A stretch of 12,449 nucleotides of DNA, from the NCBI GenBank assembly GCA_036269975.1, contig DATBDL010000282.1, positions 1-12,449 of the forward strand, given 5' to 3'. Source of the DNA: DATEPR01 sp036269975 (lineage in GTDB: Bacteria > Actinomycetota > Actinomycetes > Mycobacteriales > Pseudonocardiaceae). Under the pieces are notes generated by a model that had not been told where the DNA came from, searched no databases, and saw only the letters and a program-made list of their open reading frames with translations. Made by a program: the position numbers and the translations under genes. Shown here one piece after another: positions 6,554-12,449 of this stretch. How positions within the stretch are numbered: position 1 is the first letter of the stretch; each line of letters opens with the position of its first letter.

Positions 6554-6757
6554 GTGCCTAGGGTTCCGCCGCCGCCCCGACCAGCACATCGTGACGAACC
6601 ACAGCGCGCGACAACCACAGCACGACAACCAGGGTCGGCGGGACCGGACCGAGCGGCACCAGCGGTCGGCGTACCGAGCCCGGTCGTACACCTGATGGGA
6701 CAAAAGCCCCGAGGGCCCGTGCCGGCGCGCGTCCGCATGCCGGCGGAAGGGCCGTGA
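6554..6757 (+). CDS. Doubtful leader ORF upstream of the transporter, proline-rich
   Basis: A 67-codon frame starts at GTG 6554, 9 nt past a TAGACT box. Its TGA (6755-6757) overlaps the transporter ATG as TGATG, the geometry of termination-reinitiation. The peptide is rich in Pro, Arg and Ala, with four consecutive prolines near its start (VPPPPRP). Against it: about 25 of 66 sense codons end in A or T, far more than in the real genes here, and no homologous domain is recognised. Most likely this is untranslated leader or a regulatory uORF. It should not be treated as a confirmed protein. Confidence 0.2.
   Translation: MPRVPPPPRPAHRDEPQRATTTARQPGSAGPDRAAPAVGVPSPVVHLMGQKPRGPVPARVRMPAEGP
6598..6627 (+). 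repeat. Imperfect 14-16-bp direct repeat in the transporter leader
   Basis: ACCACAGCGCGCGACA (6598-6613) is followed directly by ACCACAGCACGACA (6614-6627), which differs by a short deletion and one change. It lies in the lower-GC leader of the transporter gene. Apart from this, the -10 candidate, the rpsT leader palindrome and the doubtful ORF, I see nothing in 6386-6756. Confidence 0.55.
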
Positions 6758-7632
6758 TGAGTGCCACCGCCATCGTCCTGATCGTCGTCGCTGCGTTCGC
6801 GCATGCCGGCTGGAACCTCTCCGCCAAACGGGCGGGCGCGGGCGGCGTCGTCTTCGTCTGGCTCTACATGGCGCTGACCATGGTCCTGATGGTGCCGATC
6901 GCCGTGGTCGACGTGTTGGTCTCCGGTCAGCAGCCGGCCTGGGCGTGGCTGCCGGCGCTCGCTGGAAGCGGCCTGTTGCAGGTCGGCTACTTCGTCCTGC
7001 TCCAGCGTGGCTACGCGGTCGGCGACATGTCGGTGGTGTACCCGCTGGCCAGGGGGACGGGGCCGATGCTGTCGGTCCTGCTCGCCATCGTCCTGCTGCA
7101 CGAGCGGCCGGGCGTGCTCGCCCTGGTCGGGGCGCTGGCCGTGGTGGCCGGCGTGTTCGTGATCGGGACCGCGCACGGCGACGACCAGGGCCAGCAGGCC
7201 GGGGCCTTCCGTCGGGCCGGCCTGCGGTACGGCATCGCCACCGGTATCACGATCGCCGCCTACACGCTGTGGGACGCCAACGCCGTGACCGCGCTGCGTG
7301 TGCCTCCATTGGTGCAACTGGGCGGCTCGGTCGTGGTCCAGGTCGCCGTGCTGACGCCCTTCGTGCTGCACCGTCGTGCCGAGATCGGCGCGGCGTGGCG
7401 GGCGCACGGGTGGGACGCGGGCGTGATCGCCGTACTCTCGCCGTTGGCCTACGGACTGGTGCTGTTCGCGCTGCGGATCGCACCGGTCGCACTGGTGGCG
7501 CCGGCCCGTGAGCTGTCCATCGTGATCGGCAGTGTGATCGCGTGGCGGGTGCTGCACGAGCCGAGACCACTGCGCAGGCTGACGGGTGCCGCGATCGTCC
7601 TCGCCGGTGTGTTCGCGCTGGCGGTGGCGTGA
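6757..7632 (+). CDS. EamA/DMT-superfamily transporter
   Basis: Inner-membrane drug/metabolite-superfamily permease of 291 residues, about ten hydrophobic segments arranged as two EamA halves. HAGWNLSAKR (16-25) after the first helix is characteristic of EamA proteins, and each half ends in a helix that follows a conserved LLHERP/VLHEPRP step (near 110 and 265), as in the family. Substrate unknown; amino acids, nucleotide metabolites and drugs are all possible. ATG 6757 is preferred over GTG 6754 because GGAAGGG (6745-6751) is then 5 nt away. The next gene, lepA, lies 87 nt downstream beyond a hairpin, so they are probably separate units. Confidence 0.9.
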   Translation: MSATAIVLIVVAAFAHAGWNLSAKRAGAGGVVFVWLYMALTMVLMVPIAVVDVLVSGQQPAWAWLPALAGSGLLQVGYFVLLQRGYAVGDMSVVYPLARGTGPMLSVLLAIVLLHERPGVLALVGALAVVAGVFVIGTAHGDDQGQQAGAFRRAGLRYGIATGITIAAYTLWDANAVTALRVPPLVQLGGSVVVQVAVLTPFVLHRRAEIGAAWRAHGWDAGVIAVLSPLAYGLVLFALRIAPVALVAPARELSIVIGSVIAWRVLHEPRPLRRLTGAAIVLAGVFALAVA

Positions 7633-7635
7633 ACA

Positions 7636-7659
7636 GGTGCGTCCGTGCGGACACGCACC
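7636..7659 (+). terminator. Hairpin between the transporter gene and lepA
   Basis: GGTGCGT (7636-7642) pairs with ACGCACC (7653-7659), with two further CC/GG pairs inside across a 2-nt bulge and a GTGC loop. It begins 3 nt after the transporter stop and lies well ahead of the lepA ribosome binding site, which suits a terminator. Confidence 0.6.
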
Positions 7660-7719
7660 GAGCATCACCCCGGTCATGGGACCATTGAGCTGCCAGCCCA
7701 CCACGCGCGAGGAATCCGA

Positions 7720-9585
7720 GTGCCCAGTTTCGCTGACACGACCTTCACGCCGCCGGAGCGCATCCGGAACTTCTGCATCATCGCGCACATCGACCACGGC
7801 AAGTCGACCCTGGCCGATCGCATGCTGCAGCTCACCGGCGTCGTCGAGGGCCGCGCCATGCGGGCGCAGTACCTGGACCGGATGGACATCGAGCGTGAGC
7901 GCGGCATCACGATCAAGGCCCAGAACGTGCGGCTGCCCTGGGTCGGCGCGGACGCGAACGGGGTGAGCACCGAGTACGTCCTGCACCTGATCGACACCCC
8001 CGGCCACGTCGACTTCACCTACGAGGTGTCCCGCTCGCTCGCCGCGTGCGAGGGCGCGGTACTGCTGGTGGACGCGGCGCAGGGGATCGAGGCGCAGACG
8101 CTGGCCAACCTGTACCTGGCCATGGAGAACGACCTCACGATCATCCCGGTCCTGAACAAGATCGACCTGCCGGCCGCCGACCCGGAGCGCTACGCGGCCG
8201 AGATCGCGCACATCATCGGCTGCCAGCCCGACGACGTGCTGCGGGTGTCCGCGAAGACCGGCTCCGGCGTCCGTGAGCTGCTCGACGAGGTGGTCCGCCA
8301 GGTGCCGCCGCCGACCGGGAACGACAACGCGCCGGCCCGCGCGCTGATCTTCGACTCGGTGTACGACACGTACCGGGGTGTCATCACCTACATCAGGGTC
8401 ATCGACGGCCGGATCACGCCGCGTGAGCGGATCAGGATGATGTCCACCGGCACCATCCACGAGCTGCTGGAGGTCGGCATCATCTCGCCGGACCCGAAAC
8501 CCAGCATCGGGCTCGGTGTCGGCGAGGTCGGCTACCTGATCACCGGGGTGAAGGACGTCCGGCAGTCCAAGGTCGGCGACACGGTCACCAGCGAACGCAA
8601 GGGCGCGACCCAGGCACTCGGCGGCTACCAGGAGCCGAAGCCGATGGTCTACGCCGGCCTGTACCCGGTGGACGGCTCCGACTACCCGGAACTGCGCGAG
8701 GCGCTGGACAAGCTCCAGCTCAACGACGCCGCCCTGGTGTACGAGCCGGAGACCAGCGCGGCGCTCGGGTTCGGGTTCCGCTGTGGCTTCCTCGGCCTGC
8801 TGCACCTGGAGATCACGCGGGACCGGCTGGAGCGGGAGGCCGGCCTCGACCTGATCTCCACCGCCCCGAACGTCGTCTACCGCGTGGTCACCGACGACCG
8901 CACCGAGCACATCGTGACCAACCCGTCGGACTGGGTGGACGGCAAGATCGCCGAGGTCTACGAGCCGATGGTGAAGGTGACGGTGATCTCGCCGGCCGAG
9001 TTCGTCGGCGCGATCATGGAGCTGTGCCAGACCCGGCGCGGCCAGCTCGGCGGCATGGACTACCTGTCGGACACTCGGGTCGAGCTGCGCTACACGATGC
9101 CGCTCGCCGAGATCATCTTCGACTTCTTCGACGCGTTGAAGTCGCGGACCAGGGGTTACGCGTCGCTGGACTACGAGGAGATCGGCGAGCAGGCGGCGGA
9201 CCTGGTGAAGGTCGACATCCTGTTGCAGGGTGAGCCGGTGGACGCGTTCAGCGCCATCGTGCACCGGGAGGCGGCCTACGCCTACGGCACCAGGATGGCC
9301 GCGAAACTGCGTGAGCTGATCCCGAGGCAGCAGTTCGAGGTGCCGATCCAGGCCGCGATCGGTTCGCGCGTCATCGCACGCGAGACGATCCGCGCCATGC
9401 GCAAGGACGTGCTGGCGAAGTGCTACGGCGGTGACATCACGCGGAAGCGGAAGCTGCTGGAGAAGCAGAAGGAAGGCAAGAAGCGGATGAAGATGGTCGG
9501 GCGGGTGGAGGTCCCGCAGGAGGCATTCGTCGCCGCGCTGTCCACCGAAGAGTCACCGGACAAGTCCAAGTCGGCCAAGAAGTAG
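7720..9585 (+). CDS. lepA: Elongation factor 4 (LepA), translational GTPase
   Basis: Ribosome-associated GTPase of the EF-G-like family, implicated in translation under stress and in 30S assembly. From GTG 7720 it is 621 residues, normal for the family. The G domain has G1 A22-H-I-D-H-G-K-S-T30, G3 D92-T-P-G-H96, G4 N146-K-I-D149 and G5 S177-A-K179, all intact. The LepA-specific C-terminal domain is present, with the Lys/Arg-rich tail (KRKLLEKQKEGKKRMK) near residues 570-595. GTG 7720 (MPSFADTTF...) has GAGGA (7709-7713) 6 nt upstream. A frame open from 7645 lacks such a site and adds 25 residues not typical of the family, so it is not used. Solo transcription is likely; hemW, often next in actinobacteria, is absent. 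Confidence 0.98.
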   Translation: MPSFADTTFTPPERIRNFCIIAHIDHGKSTLADRMLQLTGVVEGRAMRAQYLDRMDIERERGITIKAQNVRLPWVGADANGVSTEYVLHLIDTPGHVDFTYEVSRSLAACEGAVLLVDAAQGIEAQTLANLYLAMENDLTIIPVLNKIDLPAADPERYAAEIAHIIGCQPDDVLRVSAKTGSGVRELLDEVVRQVPPPTGNDNAPARALIFDSVYDTYRGVITYIRVIDGRITPRERIRMMSTGTIHELLEVGIISPDPKPSIGLGVGEVGYLITGVKDVRQSKVGDTVTSERKGATQALGGYQEPKPMVYAGLYPVDGSDYPELREALDKLQLNDAALVYEPETSAALGFGFRCGFLGLLHLEITRDRLEREAGLDLISTAPNVVYRVVTDDRTEHIVTNPSDWVDGKIAEVYEPMVKVTVISPAEFVGAIMELCQTRRGQLGGMDYLSDTRVELRYTMPLAEIIFDFFDALKSRTRGYASLDYEEIGEQAADLVKVDILLQGEPVDAFSAIVHREAAYAYGTRMAAKLRELIPRQQFEVPIQAAIGSRVIARETIRAMRKDVLAKCYGGDITRKRKLLEKQKEGKKRMKMVGRVEVPQEAFVAALSTEESPDKSKSAKK

Positions 9586-9600
9586 CGCTTTCGCCAAGCG
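9586..9600 (+). terminator. Short hairpin directly after the lepA stop
   Basis: CGCTT (9586-9590), loop TCGCC, AAGCG (9596-9600). A 5-bp stem without a T tract is weak. It lies in the 47-bp gap between convergent lepA and the VanZ-like gene, where some terminator is expected. Confidence 0.35.
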
Positions 9601-9632
9601 ACACAACGGTTTCCGGTGCGCACGGTGGTTCG

Positions 9633-10271
9633 CTACACGCGTTCCAACGGGCGCCCGACCTGGTGCTGGTGGCTGTCGGCGGCCCGGTTGCGGCGGACGG
9701 CCACCAGCAGCAGCCACGCCGCCGTCGCCGCGACGACAGCGCCGAACGTATTGTTCAGGAAATCCTGTTTCTGGCATACGCCCAGGCCGGTCCACGCCTG
9801 CGTCAGTTCGATGCCGGCCGACAGCAGCGCCGATGCCACCATCATCGTGATCGGGCGCCGGGTGGCCAGCGTGCCGAAGAACGCGAACGGCGTGAGCATC
9901 AGGATGTTCAACACCTGCAGGCCGCCGTGGAACGAGAAGTGGTCGCTCAGGCACATCGCGACCGTGCCGGGTTCTGGCACGTGACCGCCCGGCCGTACCA
10001 GCGTGACGGCGATCGCCAGTGCGAGGCCGCCGGCCGCCAGCAGCGAGTAGATCCGATGCCAACCAAGCGCGCGGGCGACCAACCACGTGCCCACACCGAA
10101 CAATCCGCACAACAGGACGAAAGCCGCCAGTACGCCCGGCCGGTTCAGGATCGTTCTCGTGAGGTTGATCTCCGGCCCCGCCCGTGTCAGCAACGTCAGC
10201 ACTATCGGTAGACGCGTCACCCCGCGTCGAGGTTGTCCGAGAATGGCCCACGGCGACAAGTGGTAATGCAC
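9633..10271 (-). CDS. VanZ-like integral membrane protein
   Basis: VanZ-family protein of up to 212 residues. Hydrophobic segments lie at about 47-69, 74-92, 120-136, 140-157 and 173-189. The family core is visible: LMLTPFAFFG (125-133), GIELTQ (153-158) and QDFLNNTFGA (169-178). VanZ itself gives low-level teicoplanin resistance in enterococci by an unclear mechanism; most relatives have no assigned function, and resistance should not be inferred here. The start is uncertain: GTG 10271 lacks a Shine-Dalgarno, and GTG codons at residues 18 and 24 are alternatives that would drop a non-family N-terminus. It is divergent from the chitinase gene, and dre-like site 1 begins 4 bp before the GTG, so DasR could also affect it. 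Confidence 0.82.
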   Translation of the reverse strand: MHYHLSPWAILGQPRRGVTRLPIVLTLLTRAGPEINLTRTILNRPGVLAAFVLLCGLFGVGTWLVARALGWHRIYSLLAAGGLALAIAVTLVRPGGHVPEPGTVAMCLSDHFSFHGGLQVLNILMLTPFAFFGTLATRRPITMMVASALLSAGIELTQAWTGLGVCQKQDFLNNTFGAVVAATAAWLLLVAVRRNRAADSHQHQVGRPLERV

Positions 10272-10274
10272 AAA

Positions 10275-10290
10275 ATTGGTCCAGACCTTG
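10275..10290. promoter_or_regulatory. DasR-type operator (dre-like site 1)
   Basis: The 12-base core TGGTCCAGACCT (10277-10288) is the form known from Streptomyces chitinase promoter direct repeats. Over 16 bp it matches the dre consensus (recalled as ACTGGTCTAGACCACT) at 11 positions. It lies between the VanZ-like gene and the chitinase gene, and its centre is 24 bp from that of site 2. Confidence 0.7.
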
Positions 10291-10293
10291 ACA
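10288..10293 (+). promoter_or_regulatory. -35-like hexamer of the chitinase promoter
   Basis: TTGACA is a perfect -35 consensus between the two dre-like sites. I do not find a good -10 at 16-19 nt; the nearest TA-containing hexamer (TAGTCC, 10306-10311, inside site 2) is only 12 nt away. The exact promoter is therefore unresolved. Confidence 0.45.
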
Positions 10294-10298
10294 TACCA

Positions 10299-10314
10299 AC
10301 TGGTCTAGTCCACC
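10299..10314. promoter_or_regulatory. DasR-type operator (dre-like site 2)
   Basis: ACTGGTCTAGTCCACC matches the 16-bp dre consensus (as recalled) at 14 positions. It lies about 80 bp before the chitinase start, downstream of TTGACA, where a bound GntR-family repressor would block initiation. In streptomycetes DasR releases such sites on binding phosphorylated (N-acetyl)glucosamine. Confidence 0.8.
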
Positions 10315-10395
10315 TTGGGCTGTGACGTATGTCTCGGCGCGGCCGGCCAATGATGTCCGCGTGCGAGACCCGCTCGAACCGTGGAGATGGTGGTA

Positions 10396-12336
10396 GTGGG
10401 ACTCAACAAGTGGATCGCCGGCATAGCCGTGGCGGTTCTGGCTACGGCCGGGGCCGCACTGCTGCCGTCCGCGAGCGCCTCGGCAGCGACGAACCTGGTC
10501 AACAATCCCGGCTTCGAGAGCGGCACCAGCGGCTGGACCTGCTCGACCCTCGACCACGCCGTGACGACGCCGGTGCACGGCGGCACGTCCGCGCTGACCG
10601 GCACCGCGGCCGGCCAGGACTTCGCCCAGTGCACCCAGGTCGTCGCGGTGCAGCCGAGCTCGGCCTACACGCTCACCGGCTTCGTCGACGGCGGCTTCGC
10701 CTTCATCGGTGACACCGGCACCGGCACCACCGACAGCAGCACGTTCAGCCAGGGCACCTCGTCCTACACCCAGCTCACGACGTCCTTCAACACCGGCGCC
10801 AGCACCACCAGCGTGACGATCTTCGTGCACGGCTGGTTCGGGCAGCCCACCTTCTTCGCCGACGACTTCACGTTGACCGGCCCCGGCGGCACCGTGACCG
10901 TGCCGTCCGCACCGGCGGGCCTCTCCGTGACCGGCTCCACGTCGTCCACCGTCTCGCTGTCGTGGTCCGCGGCCACCGGTGCGACCGGCTACAACGTCTA
11001 CCGCAACGGCACGAAGGTCGGCTCCGCCACCGGAACGACGTTCACCGACTCCGGTCTCGCCGCGTCGACCACGTTCACGTACCAGGTGACGGCGACGAAC
11101 AGCGCCGGTGAGTCGGCGAAGTCCGCGTCCGTGTCCGGCACCACGGCCGGGAGCGGGACGAGCGTTCCGGCCGCGCCGACCGGGCTGCGGGTGACCGGCA
11201 CGACATCGTCGTCGGTGTCGCTGTCGTGGACCGCGAGCACGGGCGCGACGGGTTACAACGTCTACCGCAACGGCACGAAGGTCGGCTCCGCGACCACGAC
11301 GTCGTTCACCAACACCGGGCTCGCAGCGTCGACGACGTTCAGCTACGCCGTCACGGCGACCAACACCGCTGGCGAGTCGGCGAAGTCGGCCGCGGTCAAC
11401 GGTACGACCGGCGCGTCCGGCGGCAACGGCGGCGGTGGCGGCCTGCCGGCGCACATCCTGACCGGCTACTGGCAGGACTTCACCAACGGCGCCATGCCAC
11501 TGCGGCTGTCCGCTGTGCCGACGACGTACGACCTGGTCGCGGTCGCGTTCGCCAACGCCACCGGCACACCGGGCGCGGTGAGCTACACCACCGACTCGGG
11601 CCTGTCATCGGCACTGGGCGGCTACACCGACGCGAACTTCACCAGTGACATCGCGACCCTGCACTCGCGCGGCCAGAAGGTGATCATCTCGGTCGGCGGC
11701 CAGAACGGCACGATCAGCGTCAGCGACTCCAGTTCCGCGAGCAACTTCGCGAGCAGCATCAACTCGCTGATGAACCAGTTCGGGTTCGACGGTGTCGACA
11801 TCGACCTGGAGAACGGCGTGAACCCGCAGTTCATGGCGCAGGCACTGCACTCGGTAGCGGCCTCGCACCCCGGCATGATCATCACGCTGGCACCGCAGAC
11901 GATCGACATGCAGTCCACCGGGGGCGACTACTTCCAGCTCGCCCTGGACATCAAGGACGTGCTCACCGTCGTCAACACGCAGTACTACAACTCGGGCAGC
12001 ATGCTCGGCTGCGACCAGAACCAGGCATACAGCGAGGCGACCGAGAACTTCATGACGGCGCTGGCCTGCATCCAGTTGCAGGGTGGGCTCTCGCCCAGCC
12101 AGGTCGGCCTCGGCCTGCCGGCCAACGCGAACGGTGCCGGGAGTGGCGCGGTCGCGCCGTCGCTGGTGAACAACGCGCTGGACTGCCTGGACATGGGCAC
12201 GAACTGCGGGACGTTCAGGCCGCCGTCGACCTGGCCGGGTCTGCGCGGCGCGATGGACTGGTCGATCAACTGGGACGCGTCCAACGGTTTCGCCTTCGCC
12301 AACACGGTGCACCCGCACCTGTCGACGCTGAAATGA
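10396..12336 (+). CDS. Secreted GH18 chitinase with CBM and two FnIII domains
   Basis: Extracellular endo-acting chitinase (hydrolyses beta-1,4-GlcNAc bonds), about 646 residues. The signal peptide is 1-30 (K5, hydrophobic core, ASASA cleavage). A beta-sandwich carbohydrate-binding module (about 31-165, NLVNNPGFESGTSGW, CBM4/9- or CBM16-like) follows. FnIII-1 spans 169-256, FnIII-2 spans 257-345, and a Gly-rich linker leads to the GH18 barrel (350-646). The barrel has SVGG (432-435), the catalytic motif D465-G-V-D-I-D-L-E472 with E472 as the acid, QYYN (529-532) and MDWSINWD (620-627). All are intact, so an active substrate-assisted enzyme is predicted. GTG 10396 is chosen because GGAG (10383-10386) lies 9 nt upstream; GTG 10381, ATG 10387 and GTG 10390 are possible. 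Two dre-like sites upstream imply chitin/GlcNAc induction, and a hairpin terminator follows. Confidence 0.94.
   Translation: MGLNKWIAGIAVAVLATAGAALLPSASASAATNLVNNPGFESGTSGWTCSTLDHAVTTPVHGGTSALTGTAAGQDFAQCTQVVAVQPSSAYTLTGFVDGGFAFIGDTGTGTTDSSTFSQGTSSYTQLTTSFNTGASTTSVTIFVHGWFGQPTFFADDFTLTGPGGTVTVPSAPAGLSVTGSTSSTVSLSWSAATGATGYNVYRNGTKVGSATGTTFTDSGLAASTTFTYQVTATNSAGESAKSASVSGTTAGSGTSVPAAPTGLRVTGTTSSSVSLSWTASTGATGYNVYRNGTKVGSATTTSFTNTGLAASTTFSYAVTATNTAGESAKSAAVNGTTGASGGNGGGGGLPAHILTGYWQDFTNGAMPLRLSAVPTTYDLVAVAFANATGTPGAVSYTTDSGLSSALGGYTDANFTSDIATLHSRGQKVIISVGGQNGTISVSDSSSASNFASSINSLMNQFGFDGVDIDLENGVNPQFMAQALHSVAASHPGMIITLAPQTIDMQSTGGDYFQLALDIKDVLTVVNTQYYNSGSMLGCDQNQAYSEATENFMTALACIQLQGGLSPSQVGLGLPANANGAGSGAVAPSLVNNALDCLDMGTNCGTFRPPSTWPGLRGAMDWSINWDASNGFAFANTVHPHLSTLK
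10900..11427 (+). repeat. 264-bp tandem duplication encoding the two FnIII domains
   Basis: The two FnIII-coding segments (10900-11163 and 11164-11427) are in register at exactly 264 bp (88 codons). A 38-nt stretch is identical between 10990-11027 and 11254-11291, encoding GYNVYRNGTKVGSAT with its flanks in both. Other parts differ mainly at third positions and in a few residues. Confidence 0.85.
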
Positions 12337-12381
12337 GGACCAGGATCGACTAAATACAGGCTCCACTAACAGGGGATGGTG

Positions 12382-12413
12382 CGACCTTCCGTACCGGCAC
12401 AACGGAAGGGTCG
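12382..12413 (+). terminator. Strong hairpin terminator after the chitinase gene
   Basis: The left arm CGACCTTCCGT (12382-12392) pairs with ACGGAAGGGTCG (12402-12413), an 11-bp stem with a single extra G and a 9-nt loop. It begins about 45 nt after the stop codon. A 10-bp palindrome, CCCGATCGGG (12417-12426), follows directly. Confidence 0.85.
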
Positions 12414-12423
12414 ACCCCCGATC

Positions 12424-12447
12424 GGGAGGGGCGGGGGGGGGGGGGGG
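12424..12447 (+). other. Poly-G tract at the window end, G-quadruplex-like or artefact
   Basis: After the terminator comes GGGAGGGGC and then 15 uninterrupted G (12433-12447) before a final CC. Four or more G-runs separated by single bases could form a G-quadruplex in DNA or RNA. A homopolymer of this length at the end of the window is also typical of sequencing or assembly error. Confidence 0.6.
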
Positions 12448-12449
12448 CC

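Noticed and set aside
7645..7719. 25-residue N-terminal extension of LepA
   Set aside because: It begins inside a hairpin after the transporter gene, lacks a ribosome binding site and is not typical of LepA. GTG 7720 has GAGGA 6 nt upstream.
6301..9264. Very long minus-strand open frame (987 codons) opposite rpsT upstream DNA, the transporter and lepA
   Set aside because: It crosses several genes antisense, is rich in Arg, His, Asp and Gln as expected for the shadow of GC-rich coding DNA, and shows no recognisable domain. lepA and the EamA gene on the plus strand are certain.
9633..10271. Reading the VanZ-like gene as glycopeptide resistance
   Set aside because: VanZ-family proteins are widespread without vanHAX, and no van genes are near; the family name alone does not support a resistance call.
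9553..11454. Minus-strand open frame (633 codons) across the VanZ-like gene, the intergenic region and the chitinase
   Set aside because: It is an Arg/Gly/Ala-rich shadow that runs through the divergent promoter with its dre-like sites. The VanZ-like protein and the chitinase both have recognisable family motifs in other frames.

Overview
The window is very GC-rich (GC3 near saturation in the clear genes), with GTG starts and the gene order holA - ATP-grasp - alpha-E - transglutaminase - rpsT - lepA. This points to an actinobacterium, most likely Pseudonocardiaceae or a relative (Amycolatopsis, Lentzea, Saccharothrix, Kibdelosporangium type). That placement is inferred from content and protein style; no search was run. 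From memory, Mycobacterium tuberculosis keeps the same neighbourhood (lepA Rv2404c, the trio Rv2409c-Rv2411c, rpsT Rv2412, holA Rv2413c), so the core is an old actinobacterial block and not an island.

Left part (1-1562): thrC (threonine synthase) lies on the minus strand. It ends in a 13-bp tandem repeat whose core inverts part-way and so makes a terminator hairpin. Its 5' leader is a clear SAM-I (S-box) riboswitch whose closing helix shares bases with the thrC Shine-Dalgarno sequence. Divergently, holA (DNA polymerase III delta) appears to start leaderless from a TAGGAT -10 box.

Middle (2590-6115): a plus-strand three-gene unit encodes a circularly permuted ATP-grasp enzyme, an alpha-E protein and a transglutaminase-like cysteine protease. 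The last two genes overlap by ATGA. This trio is a widespread predicted peptide-ligating or peptide-modifying system with no product that I know of, and it is the most interesting biology here. It ends at a perfect 10-bp-stem terminator shared with convergent rpsT.

Next (6125-9600): rpsT (S20, minus), a 370-bp divergent intergenic region, an EamA/DMT-family transporter (plus), then lepA (elongation factor 4, plus).

Right part (9633-12449): a VanZ-like membrane protein (minus) is divergent from a secreted multidomain GH18 chitinase (signal peptide, carbohydrate-binding module, two nearly duplicated FnIII domains, catalytic barrel). The space between them carries two DasR-type (dre) operators, so the chitinase is probably induced by N-acetylglucosamine or chitin. 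A strong hairpin terminator follows the chitinase, and the window ends in a 15-G homopolymer that may be an assembly artefact or a G-quadruplex. Intervals not listed as features are short spacers in which I see nothing further.
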